Origin: Luidia sarsii
Lineage: Eukaryota > Echinodermata > Asteroidea > Paxillosida > Luidiidae
Assembly (NCBI GenBank): GCA_949987565.1
Contig: OX465111.1
Location: 15,448,549-15,512,548, forward strand
Direction of reading: 5' to 3'
DNA: 64,000 bases
Shown here: positions 36,563-47,594 of the stretch, in pieces
Numbering within the stretch: the first letter of the stretch is position 1
How the letters are laid out: each line of letters starts with the position of its first letter
The notes under the pieces: model-generated
What the model saw: the letters and a program-made list of their open reading frames with translations, nothing else
Databases searched by the model: none
Told to the model about the DNA's origin: nothing
Translations under genes and position numbers: made by a program

Positions 36563-37059
36563 ACATGTATAAACAAAACAAATACAGAGTAATCAAAATA
36601 ATCAGAGAAATATTTTCTCCCACTATGATTGTGAATTATTGAAGGAAATCAGATTAACACACAAAGGAAACACCAAGCATTCAAATCTTCCAAACTGAAC
36701 TATTGCAATCAAGTAAACCAATGTATTACCTGTAATAATGTATTAGCTTCAATGCTCGAACGAAGGAACAAATCCAAGCTAGCCTAGTAAGTAGTAGGCC
36801 TAGTACTTTGTAGTAGTACAATAGACATGAATAGTTTTTATTTTGTTTCACTTGGCGAGTCAGGAATTAACCAAAAATCCAACAATAACAACTGAAAAAC
36901 AGTTTCGAAACTAAATGAATACAAAAAACAAAAACCCGAAGTAAACTCCCACACCAGATTGTTCCAAATAAATAGCGCGCTATAGGAACTTTGGTACGTA
37001 GTACATGGAAGGAAATTTCCCCCAACGTGAGAAAAACAAATTACCAGAATTGAAATCGT

Positions 37060-37250
37060 TGATTCTCACTTAATCCAAAGATGGGTGCGTGGGAGGGTTT
37101 CATGGGTGTTTTCGGGGTAAAATCTGGGGATTTCGGTCGGGGTAGTCATGGTCGTGTTTCCCTGAAGAAAATCTTGGACCCTACTATCGCCCGACCCCCT
37201 CCAATTTGTTTAAAAAGGGCGATTGTAAGGGTCCAAGTTACTCGGACTGG
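37060..37250. repeat. fragment of the CCAAGTTACTCGGAC TIR repeat family
   Basis: GGGTGCGTGGGAGGGTTTCA and AATCTGGGGATTTCGG match the complement of 40,230-40,290 and 55,320-55,380. It ends at GATTGTAAGGGTCCAAGTTA followed by CTCGGAC, the terminal motif of this family. Confidence 0.75.
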
Positions 37251-37509
37251 CTCTACCAAAAGGACAAAGAAAACAGAATCTGCTTCCATGGCTGAATCAC
37301 AATTAGCTTGGACCAAGCTGAACAATCACATCCTGCCTCGATGTATCTTCTGATGTGAAAATTAACAAGGATGAGAAATGCCGCGTGTCACAGATACTGC
37401 CCCATTGAACTTAAGGATTCACTCTATGATTTTGAATTTGGATCTATACCTATAGTTGATCAGCTAAATAGGGGCTGCATTTGAAACCCAACATATTGCA
37501 AAATTTCAC

Positions 37510-38010
37510 ACACCCTGAAACATTGAACCCCCAAGTCGTCTTAATTTATCCCACAATATTGATAAGCCTCTAAAGACCCCTCATTAAATCAAGTTCAAGG
37601 GTTACATTAAAATCTGCTTGGTGGAGCCACCATGGCTCGATTTACTGTTCTCCACCCTTCAGAGCTGTGTCTCTATGAAAAGCTCTGACAATAATTGTAT
37701 TGGGGTGGGGTGCTGCACACTTCCATGGGACATGGTGCGAAAGAAATGTGGCTGGAAATCGTAGCTGAAAAAGCTGTTCTCTCTAGTTATCTGTGCACAA
37801 AAAGATTGAAAGGGGATTTATATGGCCTATTCCCGGTTGGGTGTGAATTGTGCCTGAAAGTGAAACCATAAGGGGGCCTGGAGAGGACACTTTAAAAAGA
37901 AATTACCGTTTGGCAGAAGCTCGAAACGTACATGCTTCACCTAGATACATGTATATCCTCCAATAACCGGTTTTCGACGATATAAGGACTTTTCTTCAAA
38001 CTGAACAATG
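37510..38010. repeat. segmental duplicate of 40.7-40.9 and 59.0-59.3 kb
   Basis: ACATTGAACCCCCAAGTCGT and CTGACAATAATTGTATTGGG recur at about 59,030-59,230. TGTGCACAAAAAGATTGAAA and GGACACTTTAAAAAGAAATT recur at 40,700-40,800 and about 60,930-61,020, the sequence 5' of exon 3 in the ISG12-like copies. This marks the left edge of the duplicated locus. Confidence 0.8.
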
Positions 38011-39015
38011 TGGACGAAAGTATCACACTAAAAGAGGTCCCAGTCACTTTCTCCACACCACAGACTATTAGAATAATCATAGAGAAGGTTGATCAAGCCT
38101 GTCACTTCCGTAAGATTACCCGGTTTTGTTGACGTCCGCGGCGCACCGCGCAGTAAGCATCGTCACCTATTTTCGTCAGTGGTGTTTAGTAAGGTGTCCC
38201 AGTCAGCCAAACGCAAAATAAATTCTTAGAATAACTCAAAATGCTGTGTGGCACTGTAAAATTCTTCCCTGTATGTTTTTTTTTGGTATTCATCTTTGTT
38301 TTTGTTTTTCCACACTGCTTCTAACACTTTCCTCAAATCATTCATAATTTATGCTTAAAACGTATTGGTCTGGTTGATGTCTTCTTTTGTGACGTTTAAA
38401 AAAAATCCACAATCCTCTTTCTCACTGCTTCTTCAGTTATGACCTTTCCCAATGTCACTCCAGAGACACATTTCCTCCTTCTTGGTACTTTCTCTAGCTG
38501 CCCTTTTATTTTTTTTTTTTTTTTATAAAAGCGTATTGGGCCATGTTACTTTTTGTCTTTAAATAATAATAAAAAATAAAATAAAAAAAATTATATCAGC
38601 GAGACGCCCTTTAGTAGCCTCCATAGTTTTTACCCAGAACGGACTGCCTCAAGTTGCGTGATATATTTTTTTTCTACGGATGTTGGGGTTTCAGATTTTT
38701 TTTAGGATCAACAATAAAGAAAACTGGAACTTCGAAGCAACTGCCAATTTTGTACCTAGGAAAATAGACCCCAAAAGAGCAACTTTTTGAATTACACGAG
38801 TTTGGCCTACTGGAAAAGCCTTAACTTTCCACATTTTCGGTGACGGACAAGAGCAGGAAACCAACTGTAAGATATGAAGTCTGAGATCGTTATACGGAGT
38901 TGTTTTCATAGTGCGATGTGAGTTAGAAGGCTAAGCGTCGAAAACGTGTAGCGTCGAAAACGGGGGTTCCCACGATACATGTATTTATTCAGTTGGTTTT
39001 TCTATACATTGTAAT
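38011..39015. other. AT-rich non-coding region
   Basis: Contains an AT-rich tract (38,500-38,600). No gene is seen. Confidence 0.4.
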
Positions 39016-39480
39016 GTACTATGTGCACTTTATACTATACGCGACATGACTACCATAATAAGCGCATGTCTTTCTCCATACCGTACCCAGGCGTCGAACT
39101 GCCGACCATGAAACATAATTATTATAGCTATGTGGCACCTGTTGGAGATTGTGCGACTCGTGATAATGATGGTGTTCGTTGACGCCATTCAGTGACACCA
39201 CATTTCTGGTGACACATGGTATAAAACGTGTTTTAGATCACTTACCGTATGCTATAGTTTATGTATAATTATGGTAGTCACTTTGATCATGATTCAGTGA
39301 CCATAGTTTTGACTAAGGTCAGCTGATATTATGGCAGGTCGTAAGATTACCGAAACAATTTTTCGACTTGTATTACTTTACTCACAAAAACAATTAAATT
39401 GTCTGATTTCATTATGAAATTTATGACCAATGGGGGCTATTTCAGTCATCTCTTTTTCATATACAACCAAAAGTGCACTG
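39016..39480. repeat. 5' flank unit of the duplicated locus (copy of 50.44-50.91 kb)
   Basis: GTACCCAGGCGTCGAACTGC and TTGGAGATTGTGCGACT recur at about 50,500-50,590. AGGTCGTAAGATTACCGAAA occurs at 39,336, 42,117 and 50,774. So the locus grew by duplications of this flank. Confidence 0.85.
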
Positions 39481-40096
39481 TTGCTTGTACTAGTTTAGTC
39501 CGAGTAACTGCGGTTACTGCGGTTGCCACAGCCGACGACGCAACAGAAATTCACCATTTTCGGACGTTTTCGCAGCTACACTCACGATGAAAACGAAGGA
39601 CGCTATGTGCATGTACTATGCATGTACACACACGTACTCGTACGAACGCGTACTACACTCTGTTGCTAGCCTCTGGCTTGTCCTCTGAGAGAGGGCGCCC
39701 TTCAGTTACTAAGTATGTCTGACGTCATACGCATAACCTCTATTTTTAGCTTAGTACATAGGGCGTATATCCGACGCTTGCAACGCCGTACAGTATGACG
39801 GTAGGGGTTCCTGACAGCAACATACCTGGGAAAGGTGAGTGCGTGTTGTTGTTGATCCCGTTTCTCAAAGATTTTCTGTCGACTCACTTTAGGCCAGGAA
39901 AAGGACAGTAAATCCACGGCGTATGGTGTTATGAATCTAGTTGCGCTAACCGTAACCCTCATCCTCCCCGAGACTAGATTATAGCTGCCTATATGAACTA
40001 CATACTGTGAAATATGTGAACCTAATTGTTGAGAGTGAAACATAATTTATTTGAATTGAGTTATTAAATTGTTGAACTAATACCCTGGTTTCCTGT

Positions 40097-40300
40097 AGTC
40101 CGAGTAACTTGGACCCGACAAGTCACCCTGTTTTTTATCGAATTTTGAAATTTTGAGTTTCGGGTGGTATAACTAAGGTCCAAGCACGACAGGTAGCCTA
40201 ATTCTGCGCTTGAATCGGGACTTAAAATAAAACAACCCTTCCGAAATCCCCAGATTTCCCCCCAAAACACCCGTAAACCGTCCCACGCGCCCATTGAGGG
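40097..40300. repeat. CCGAGTAACTTGGACC TIR repeat, copy in pseudogene A intron 1
   Basis: It starts AGTCCGAGTAACTTGGACCC and continues GACAAGTCACCCTG, AAATTTTGAGTTTCGGGTGG, to CCGTCCCACGCGCCCATTGA. The same series is at 55,194-55,385, so it was carried with the locus duplication. Confidence 0.8.
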
Positions 40301-40472
40301 TTCGGTGAGAATCACACTATCACAGATTCCAATACTGGTCATTGTGTTTTACTCACGTTTGGAAAATGGAGAATTTTCCCCTCAGTTGATCGAGAAGATT
40401 CTCTCCCGTCCGACGAGCCAAAAGGCGGCCATCTTTGATTTCAAATTGAAACTGTATATACTGCACCCGCAT

Positions 40473-40571
40473 ACACGTAAATCGATGACGTTTTGACAGG
40501 TCCGTGCGCGCGCGCACACTCGCACAAACCCACTGCACGTAGACCTGTCAAAACGTCATTGATTTACGTGT
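40473..40571. repeat. palindrome with alternating GC loop
   Basis: ACACGTAAATCGATGACGTT then TTGACAGGTC is answered by GACCTGTCAAAACGTCATTG then ATTTACGTGT. The loop contains GTGCGCGCGCGCACAC, an alternating purine-pyrimidine run. A third half-arm, GACCTGTCAAAAC, follows at about 40,597. It is probably a foldback element remnant. Confidence 0.75.
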
Positions 40572-40864
40572 AACGTGTAGAGTATACCGCACGCAGACCT
40601 GTCAAAACTGGGTTTTCCCAGCGGGATTCCTTGGACCCTACTATCGCCGAATCCCTAAAAAAAAACACTTTAATTTCTTAGTTATCTCTCCAGTTATCTG
40701 TGCACAAAAAGATTGAAAGGGGATTTATGGCCTATGAGAGTCGAATGTGAATTGTGTGTGAAACCATAAGGGGGCCTGGAAAGGACACTTTAAAAAGAAA
40801 TTACTGTTTGGTAGAAGCTCGAAACATACATAAATGCTTCCCCTAGATACATGTACATGTATTT

Positions 40865-41163
40865 CAGGGCTCTACCTTAGCACTAGCCCGACGGTCATTG
40901 TCTAGTAAAAACAGCTGTGGGCTAGTAAAATGACCAACTTTGCTAGCCCGGCGGACTAGTAAAAAGTAGGCAGCGGTGTGGAGGCAAAAAACAATGCGGG
41001 CGGGGATGAGAAAGTAGAAACTAATAATTTGTTTTACTTGACCTAATAACCTTGTTTTAAATTCAATATAAATTATACAGGGCTAGTAAAACTTGCTGCG
41101 GGCTAGTAAAAAACTAAATTTACTAGCCCGGTGGGCTAGTTAAAAAAAACTTAAGCGCGAGGC
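40865..41163. mobile_element. non-autonomous hAT-like insertion in pseudogene A
   Basis: It begins CAGGGCTCTACCTTAGC, a hAT-style terminus, and contains repeated subterminal GCTAGTAAAA / TTACTAGCCC motifs at both ends. The paralogous sequence near 61,085 reads ACATGTATTTATTCAGTTGG without interruption, while here ACATGTATTT and ATTTATTCAGTTGG are separated by the insert. The right terminus is degraded, so the target duplication is unclear. Confidence 0.65.
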
Positions 41164-43401
41164 AATTTATTCAGTTGGTTTTTCTATAGGCCTACCAGTT
41201 CTAAATAAAAATGGTAGACTGAGAACATTATGAGGTGACCAATGATCAGTGAATTAGGGTCTGTCTTTTAGCATTTGTGAAAATAAATAGCACAGGATAA
41301 CTGCAAATTTCCACTTTGTAGATCGGTAGTAGCTATGTTATAACTTTTGGTAAGCGGATGTCATACTCTCTTCCTAACAGATCCCTTTCAGTTACTGAAC
41401 TACTCGTGTGTTACCGGTCCAGGGGTTCTCTGAAGACAAAGGGGACTTCAAACACAGCTTGAAAGCCAGCAGGGAATCACAACAGTTTGCTGAGCAGTTT
41501 AAGAAAGATTTAGTCTCCCAGAAAAAAACCAAGGTATGGTAATATTATATATGGTACTTGGCATTTATTTGAAGTTTTGTTTGGTGAACGGTGATCATTG
41601 ATGCTACTGCTTCTGTTTTTAATCAGTTTCTTTGTGCTACTTTCAATCCCCCTGTCACCAGGTAGTTCAATAATGATTCCAGCTATGATTGGGGCAGTTG
41701 TTGTTGTTGGGGTACCTCTTGCTGTCGGCGGTGCCATAGGCTTCACGTCTGCTGGGATGGCCGCCGGCATGATGTCTTCAACAGCGGTGGCTGTCTTGCA
41801 GTCAGTAGGGGCTGCTGGCCTCGGAGCCGCCGGTACTGCCGCAGTGGGCTCAGCTGGTGCAGCAGTGGGTGCAGCAGTCTCTGGTTTGGCCAGCCTTTTT
41901 TTTGGGTGAAACTAAGTGTGGACATCACCAGGAGAAAGAAACTCTCATTATAGAGTGATGATTGCTTAGTGAAATAAAATTGCACAGATCTCTGCCACTA
42001 GCTAGCACTCGAATGTAAATCTGTCGTATTTGAAGATGGCACAGTGCACGGAGATGTTCCTGTCCCTGGACCCTGATGTGACTAATAGTTTTGACTAAGG
42101 TCGGCTGATATTATGGCAGGTCGTAAGATTACCGAAACAATTTTTCGACTTCTATTACTGTACTCACAAAAATAATTGAATTGTCTGATTTCATTATGAA
42201 ATTTATGACCAATGGGGGGGGGGGCTATTTCAGTCATCTCTTTTTCATATACAATTGTATAATAATAATATGCCATGTAATTGGCTGTTGGTGAACAGGG
42301 TACGGTAAATGCCTAATTTAAAGGCCGAAATTGCAAATGAGGTACATGCAGTTTGATAAATAGTTGGTGAAAACCCAAAGTCAAAACAGATATGTTCATT
42401 GTGTTATTGAATTGTTTGATAATGTGGTTTCAAGAAATTGTTTCTTCAAAGACTCGTCTGTATTGTAGATTGTTTCATGTGACTCAGCAAGTGATTCAAC
42501 TGACTCACTAAGGTCTAAAACTAAAAGGGTGTCACCACAGGGACAAATCTCTTACTCACTGAAATGAATTCTTTGACTCATTAATAATTCCAAAATGAGT
42601 AAAATTGCCCAATAAACTGAGTAACTAGACTCATTTTATGTTACTCAAATGACTCATTTAAGTCAAAAAGTGTGTCACCACACGGACAAATCATTGACTC
42701 ACTAAAATGAGTTCCTCGACTCATCAAAAATTTTCTGTGAACCAAGAGTGCCCTGTTGCTTGTACTTGTAGGCCTACGTGTACTATAAAAAGGTCTGTTT
42801 TGTGAGTTTCACGTTTCTGTTGGATATCAATCGAATTGCTTATTTTCAATTGAAATATCATTTTGTCAATGTCCAACTTACCCCATTTCGCTGTCCCAGT
42901 TACCCCACTTGAAAATAAATGGGACATTTTCTGTAGATATTTTTCGTCATATGTTGAAAGCACTATCTGCTGTGACCATTCGACTCACTTTAGGCCAGGA
43001 AATCCACGGTGTATGGTGTTATGAGTTCTACTCTAGTTTCTTAAACTCCTTCCAAGCCTTCCGGTGTAATTATGGTCATCGCAGACTCTCCCAAAAAGAT
43101 TAATTGATTCTCTGTATGTTTAAACATGGAGGAAGAAAGGTCTGTGCAATACATTACACTACACAAAGTCATGTTGTACAAAATGTTTCCATCTGTATTA
43201 ATGTTGGTGTCAAGTCTCCATCGGTCAATTGGTGGCGTTTTACAATGGTTTTATTTTCCATTACGGCCTGGAAATGATATACTATTGCTAGAAAACAGCC
43301 ACTCAGCATAGAACAATGAAAATGGTTACACAGTCTAGTCACGTAGACGAGAGAGATAGCCGACTCCCGAGAATATTGCGAAATATTGATTGCGTGCTGC
43401 C

Positions 43402-43411
43402 GGGGGTTCCC
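43402..43411 (+). promoter_or_regulatory. kappaB-like site upstream of gene B
   Basis: GGGGGTTCCC fits the NF-kappaB consensus GGGRNWYYCC at every position. It starts 282 bp before the gene B start codon. The same decamer occurs at the same distance upstream of gene C. Binding is inferred only. Confidence 0.45.
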
Positions 43412-43683
43412 CCTTTGCTTCGCGCTTGTGGAAAAACCCGGCTCCCGATGTCTGCGTCACGAATAGCGCCAGCGCGCGTTGCCTATACCGGTACATGAGC
43501 ATTTTTTTTATATACAAATTATAATTTATTAGAACTGGCTTCCGCTTGTGTCTACAGCTAGAGCATGAACATGATCAAAGGACTTACATTCCGCTGACTA
43601 AAATAATATTCAACACTGGCAACGCCGTATAATTGCAGTAGGGGTTCTTGCGTGTTCAGAAAAGTAGTAAACCTGCCAGCAAA

Positions 43684-46600
43684 ATGCCCAGTCATACCTG
43701 TGGGAAAGGTGAGTATTGTTGCTGTTGTTGTTGATCCCGTTTCTGAACGATTTTCTGTGCGTTAAACCATGGCATGGACTAGAGGTATTTAGCAATAAAT
43801 ACTAATAATAATCGATATGATTTATAATGTGCCAAATCCACTACGTAGAGTGCTCTAGGCGTAGCAGTCAGAAGAAGAGATGGCTACAAGAAGCAAAGTA
43901 TAGTCCAAAATACAAATGCACTAGTAATCAAAAGGAGGCATTTGGTTCGTTTTCACCTCCATGGGCCATTATGGCTGCAACTAAAAGCTAAGAGAGAACA
44001 CTGTTTACATGCCATCACATGATTATAGTGGGAATTTTAGCATCTCATTTGTCACAGAGCAGCAAAACATACAGAGAAGAATGTGGACAATATGATAGTC
44101 TTCTTTAGTCGTTTCAACTCCTGTTCTGCACCAAATTAGATGAAAAAATACTTACTATAAGTCACTTGATCGGCATGTGAACATTGGTCGTGCAATTGGT
44201 CTAATCAATGTTCACGAGCATACTAACCATACCGGGGGGTTAATGCCCGCCTAATGTTTTTTTTTTTGTTGGGGGGGGGGGTTATAATGTCGATGTGTTT
44301 TCTCTCGCCCGGCTGTACTGTGCAGCTCCTCGGTGTCAAACGCGCATAGCACTATCTGGGCTCCAGCCAGGTAGGTCATTAATAATTCAATGAAGTGACG
44401 TAGAAGTGAAGTGAATATCTGAATATGTACATATACACTGTACATTGTGCACTAATGTACATTATTCATTACGTCATAATGTTGAATTATTCATGACCTA
44501 CCCGGCTGGAGCCCAGATAGTGCTTCCCAAGTTGCTCAGATCGTCATAATGTTGAATTATTCATGACCTACCCGGCTGGCGCCCAGATAGTGCTGCCATG
44601 TCAGCACGCTCTTCGGAGTCAACATGCTCCTTATAGTCCTCTAATACTTTGGTCAGGTAGTACCCGTGCCGCACAGCGAGCGCGCTTGGTCCGCAAAGTC
44701 CGACAATAATGTTTAAGCAGCTAGGGGAGCGTGTTGAAACGAAGAGCAAGTTGACACCGAGGAGCTGGACACCCGTCGCCACAGCCGACAGCCTCAACCG
44801 ATGCTGGGCCGGCGTAATTTTTTTCTCAGGATGGGAAAGGCCACCATTAACATAAACGCATGCTACTGGTTGCATTTTATCCAGATATGGTGAATTATTC
44901 ATGACAATTTTGACTAATCGGATTCCAAGCAAATATTTAAAAAAAGTAATTTGATAATTAAAATAAAAAGTACAAATTAAACATTTTACATGTAGGCTTA
45001 CAGTATATCTGTTTCCATTTTCAAAGGAGGGATTACCGTTTAGAACGGTAATTACATGTCCTCTTTTAAAATTGTAGTCTTCCCAAACCGAGATTGCGCG
45101 CAAATAATTGCGCAATGTCCCTTCCGTTCCCTAGCTACATGTACACTGTGCTGTAACATACACACGCAAAACAATTCTCGACTTTACATTGCATGTAGCT
45201 GAAACGTTTACAGTATAATACATAGAACATCATTCACACTGAATAGGGGTTCATGTCATTGCCAAAAATTACAAAAGTTACAAAAACCCTTTAAACCACA
45301 TACAAGTTTCTAATTTCTATATTAGTATATTTATAACTTTTTGGTTAGGGGGGTTTGGAAAAAATGCACTCTTTGTACGCTCGTGAGAATGTTGATAATT
45401 GTGAACGGCTAGTACATAGTAGTACTGCAGACAGTTGTGAATGCACATTTTTAACAACTTCGTATGTTCACTTTTTTCAGTGTATGACCGTATTTGTGGG
45501 ATGACAATGTTGTGAACGACATTCATCGGTGTTGGTACAAAAACAACGAAATCGCGGGCATTATATTAATAACAGACAAACATGCACAGATATCTTTATT
45601 TTAACAGAATTCGTCAAGACTGGTTGTTGGGATTTTTAAAAGTCATATATCTGCCTTCTCCTTTCATGCTCAGATGCCATCAAGCCTTGGTGGTTTGCAG
45701 TCTCCAAGGAGGACCCCAAGGAAGTCACCGTTTGTTTCAACGATTTACCGTACTGTGGTTCTAATGAAGGAGGTTCTCCGTGTAGGCCTACTGTGACCAA
45801 AGTGGAGGCAGCAACACCAAGCCACATTCAGGTTAGGTTTAGATGTAGGCCTACACCATCATCATCATTATCTAATGACGACTATGATCATCATGATCAT
45901 CATCATCCTCACCATCCCCATCACCCTCCATCATCACCACCATCACCATCATCACCATCATCTCCATCATCACGTCGCCATCATCACCATCATTACCACC
46001 ATCATCATCACCACCACCATCAGCATCAGTATAATCATCAATAGTCATCCGTAGACGGGATAGAAGAAGCTGCACCAACATGTTGAGCCCAAAGTTTCCC
46101 ACCCTTCAATTAGCTTGAGAATTTCTTGCTTTTCAAGCTCGATATAATTTTGGTCCAGAAGACTTTGATACAGGTTGATCAGCAGTGCATAATGTGCAAT
46201 ACAATGTATAGTTTAGCAGAACTTCGATACAAGGAAAAGACTGCCTATAATTTTATTATTCTAAACAGTGTCATGTCAAATACACTGGTGTGTTTCTAGT
46301 TATCCGAATTATGACCTATATGCCGAATGATGAATGTGATATTGTGCATGAAACCATACGTGGCATGCAAAGGACACTTTAAAAAGAGTATACATTTTGA
46401 CCCCTAGATACATGTATTTATATTTATTATGTATTTATTCAGTTAGTTTTTCTAGAGTTCAAAATAAAAGAAAGTAAACTGTTAACATTATGAGTTGAAT
46501 GATTAGTGAATGAGGATCTGTCTTTCAGCATTTGTTAAAATAGATAGCACAGTGTAACTGCGAATTTCCACTTTGTAGATGGTGATCGGATCGATGGTGT

Positions 46601-47229
46601 CATAACTTTTGGTAATTCCTCACATGGTCATTCCTCTTCCTCACAGATCCATTTCAGTGATGGAACTAATCATAAGTTTCCTGTCCAAGGGTTCGCTGAA
46701 GACAAAGGGGACTTCAAACACAGCTTGAAAGCCAGCATTGAATGCAAACCGTTTGCTGATCAGTTTAAGAAAGATTTGGAGCCCCTGAAAAATCCAGGTA
46801 TGGCTATATTACTTGTGGACATGCCATTGCTTTGAAGTGCTGTTTTTTGAACGGTTTTCATTGATGCTGCTGCTTCTGTTGTTGATGCGAATCAGTTTCT
46901 TTGTGTTACTTTCAATCCCTCTGTCACCAGGTAGTCCAATGAAGACTGCAGCCATGATTGGGATTGGGGCAGTTGGGGCAGCTCTTGCTGTCAGCGGTGC
47001 AGTTCTGGCCCTGCCAGCCATATGCATCATATCTCCACCTGGGGTAATGAGTCTCTGCGGCATGTCTGCCTCAGCAACGATCGGTGGTGGTGGGACAGCA
47101 GGCAGTGCGGTGGCGGTCATGCCGTCAGTAGGGGCCGCTGGCCTCGGAGCCGCCGGTGCTGCCGCAGTGGGCTCAGCTGGTGCAGCAGTGGGTGCAGCAG
47201 TCTCTCGTTTGGCCAGTAAGATTTGGTGA
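43684..47229 (+). CDS. ISG12/IFI27-like protein with novel N-terminal region, gene B
   Basis: Four exons give an unbroken 210-residue protein: 43,684-43,708, 45,674-45,831, 46,647-46,797 and 46,931-47,229 (stop included). All junctions are GT-AG and the intron phases are 1, 0, 1. Exon 4 encodes a Gly/Ala-rich hydrophobic Ifi-6-16 domain (AAMIGIGAVGAALAVSG, then [19 protein letters not shown] and GSAGAAVGAAVSRLASKIW), typical of the interferon-inducible ISG12/IFI27/IFI6 family of small organelle-membrane proteins that modulate apoptosis and antiviral responses. Its centre (CIISPPGVMSLCGMS) differs from the [11 protein letters not shown] motif of gene C. Exons 2-3 encode about 100 soluble residues that I cannot assign: [19 protein letters not shown], a Cys cluster ([10 protein letters not shown]), and [15 protein letters not shown]. 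The start is the only ATG leading in frame to the donor; the ATG used in copies A and C is mutated to ATT here (about 43,635). Vertebrate relatives are nearer 100-130 residues, so the N-terminal extension is unusual. The poly(A) signal at the position conserved in A and C is altered to AATGAA. Confidence 0.82.
44349..44592. repeat. inverted/direct repeat cluster CACTATCTGGGC
   Basis: CACTATCTGGGCTCCAGCCA and AGGTAGGTCATTAATAATTC (44,349-44,393) are inverted at about 44,482-44,524 (GAATTATTCATGACCTACCC, GAGCCCAGATAGTG) and again at about 44,551-44,592. The repeat overlaps the end of the minus-strand ORF described next. Confidence 0.8.
44561..45115 (-). CDS. unrecognised 184-codon ORF or gene fragment in gene B intron 1
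   Basis: The C-terminal half looks coding: LRLSAVATGVQLLGVNLLF and GLCGPSALAVRHGYYLTK are followed by a charged helix LEDYKEHVDSEERADMAAL. The N-terminal half has an AT-rich, less convincing composition; a possible acceptor (GGCCCAG at about 44,807) suggests that the coding part could be a terminal exon covering about 44,561-44,806. The last codons fall in the CACTATCTGGGC repeat, and a plus-strand fragment at about 44,313-44,355 repeats the CAGCTCCTCGGTGTCAA segment with an internal deletion. I do not recognise the protein. It could be a captured gene fragment in a foldback element. Confidence 0.35.
   Translation of the reverse strand: MRNYLRAISVWEDYNFKRGHVITVLNGNPSFENGNRYTVSLHVKCLICTFYFNYQITFFKYLLGIRLVKIVMNNSPYLDKMQPVACVYVNGGLSHPEKKITPAQHRLRLSAVATGVQLLGVNLLFVSTRSPSCLNIIVGLCGPSALAVRHGYYLTKVLEDYKEHVDSEERADMAALSGRQPGRS
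45850..46042. repeat. CAT/CAC trinucleotide repeat in intron 2 of gene B
   Basis: It begins about 25 bp after the exon 2 donor. CATCATCAC words run for roughly 190 bp. If the intron were retained the frame would give a Pro/Ser/His-rich tail. The equivalent array in gene C is at 60,215-60,575. Confidence 0.9.
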
Positions 47230-47294
47230 AACTAAGTGTGGACATCACCAGGGGAAAAAAATAAAAAATGAACACCTCCCGAGAAAGCATTATA

Positions 47295-47592
47295 GACCTT
47301 TCCATTGTTTACAAACATTGGCCGCCATTTTGTATGAGCGGCAAAAAAATGCAAAACGTTCTGTTAAGTTGTCACAGAATATCCTCCTCAATACCCAGTC
47401 TTGTTGCTGAATAACTGCTATAACAGAAAGTATTTTAGTCAAAGCATTGCAATCCAGTCAAGTTGTTCGATTTGAGCCTTATTTTCAATAATAAATTAGT
47501 GTCATTATGCAACTTTGTACTTTGGCCAGCTATATAGTTTTGCCCACCGTGGTTGGCAAAATCTGCAGTCGTGACGTAGCAAAAGAAAGGTC
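47295..47592. mobile_element. TA-target MITE downstream of gene B
   Basis: The termini GACCTTTC and GAAAGGTC are inverted and flanked by TA on both sides (47,293-47,294 and 47,593-47,594). The paralogous site after gene C (about 61,938-61,965) reads GCATTATAGAGTGATGATTG with no insert, so this is a clean insertion with a TA duplication, as in Tc1/mariner-type elements. It is 298 bp and non-coding. Confidence 0.8.
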
Positions 47593-47594
47593 TA

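Larger units (their letters stand above)
39795..41909 (+). pseudogene. decayed ISG12/IFI27-like copy A
   Basis: Exon 1 at 39,795-39,834 ([13 protein letters not shown], donor AAAG|GTGAGT) is nearly identical to exon 1 of gene C. Exon 3 lies at 41,381-41,533 and exon 4 at 41,662-41,909. Three defects are visible. No exon 2 counterpart occurs between 39,835 and 41,380. Exon 3 has an in-frame TGA at 41,396-41,398, where genes B and C have GGA and GAA. Exon 3 is 153 bp and ends in phase 0, while exon 4 needs phase 1. A hAT-like insertion sits in the intervening intron at 40,865. Exon 4 still encodes a good Ifi-6-16 domain ([30 protein letters not shown]) but lacks about 20 residues present in C and ends LFFG. 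The AATAAA at 41,973-41,978 is retained. A transcript driven from exon 1 could in principle splice to exon 2 of gene B, since the phases fit. Confidence 0.8.

Noticed and set aside
39588..39597. ISRE-like GAAAACGAAG upstream of pseudogene A exon 1
   Set aside because: Only half-matches the IRF consensus and is absent from the flanks of the intact genes B and C.
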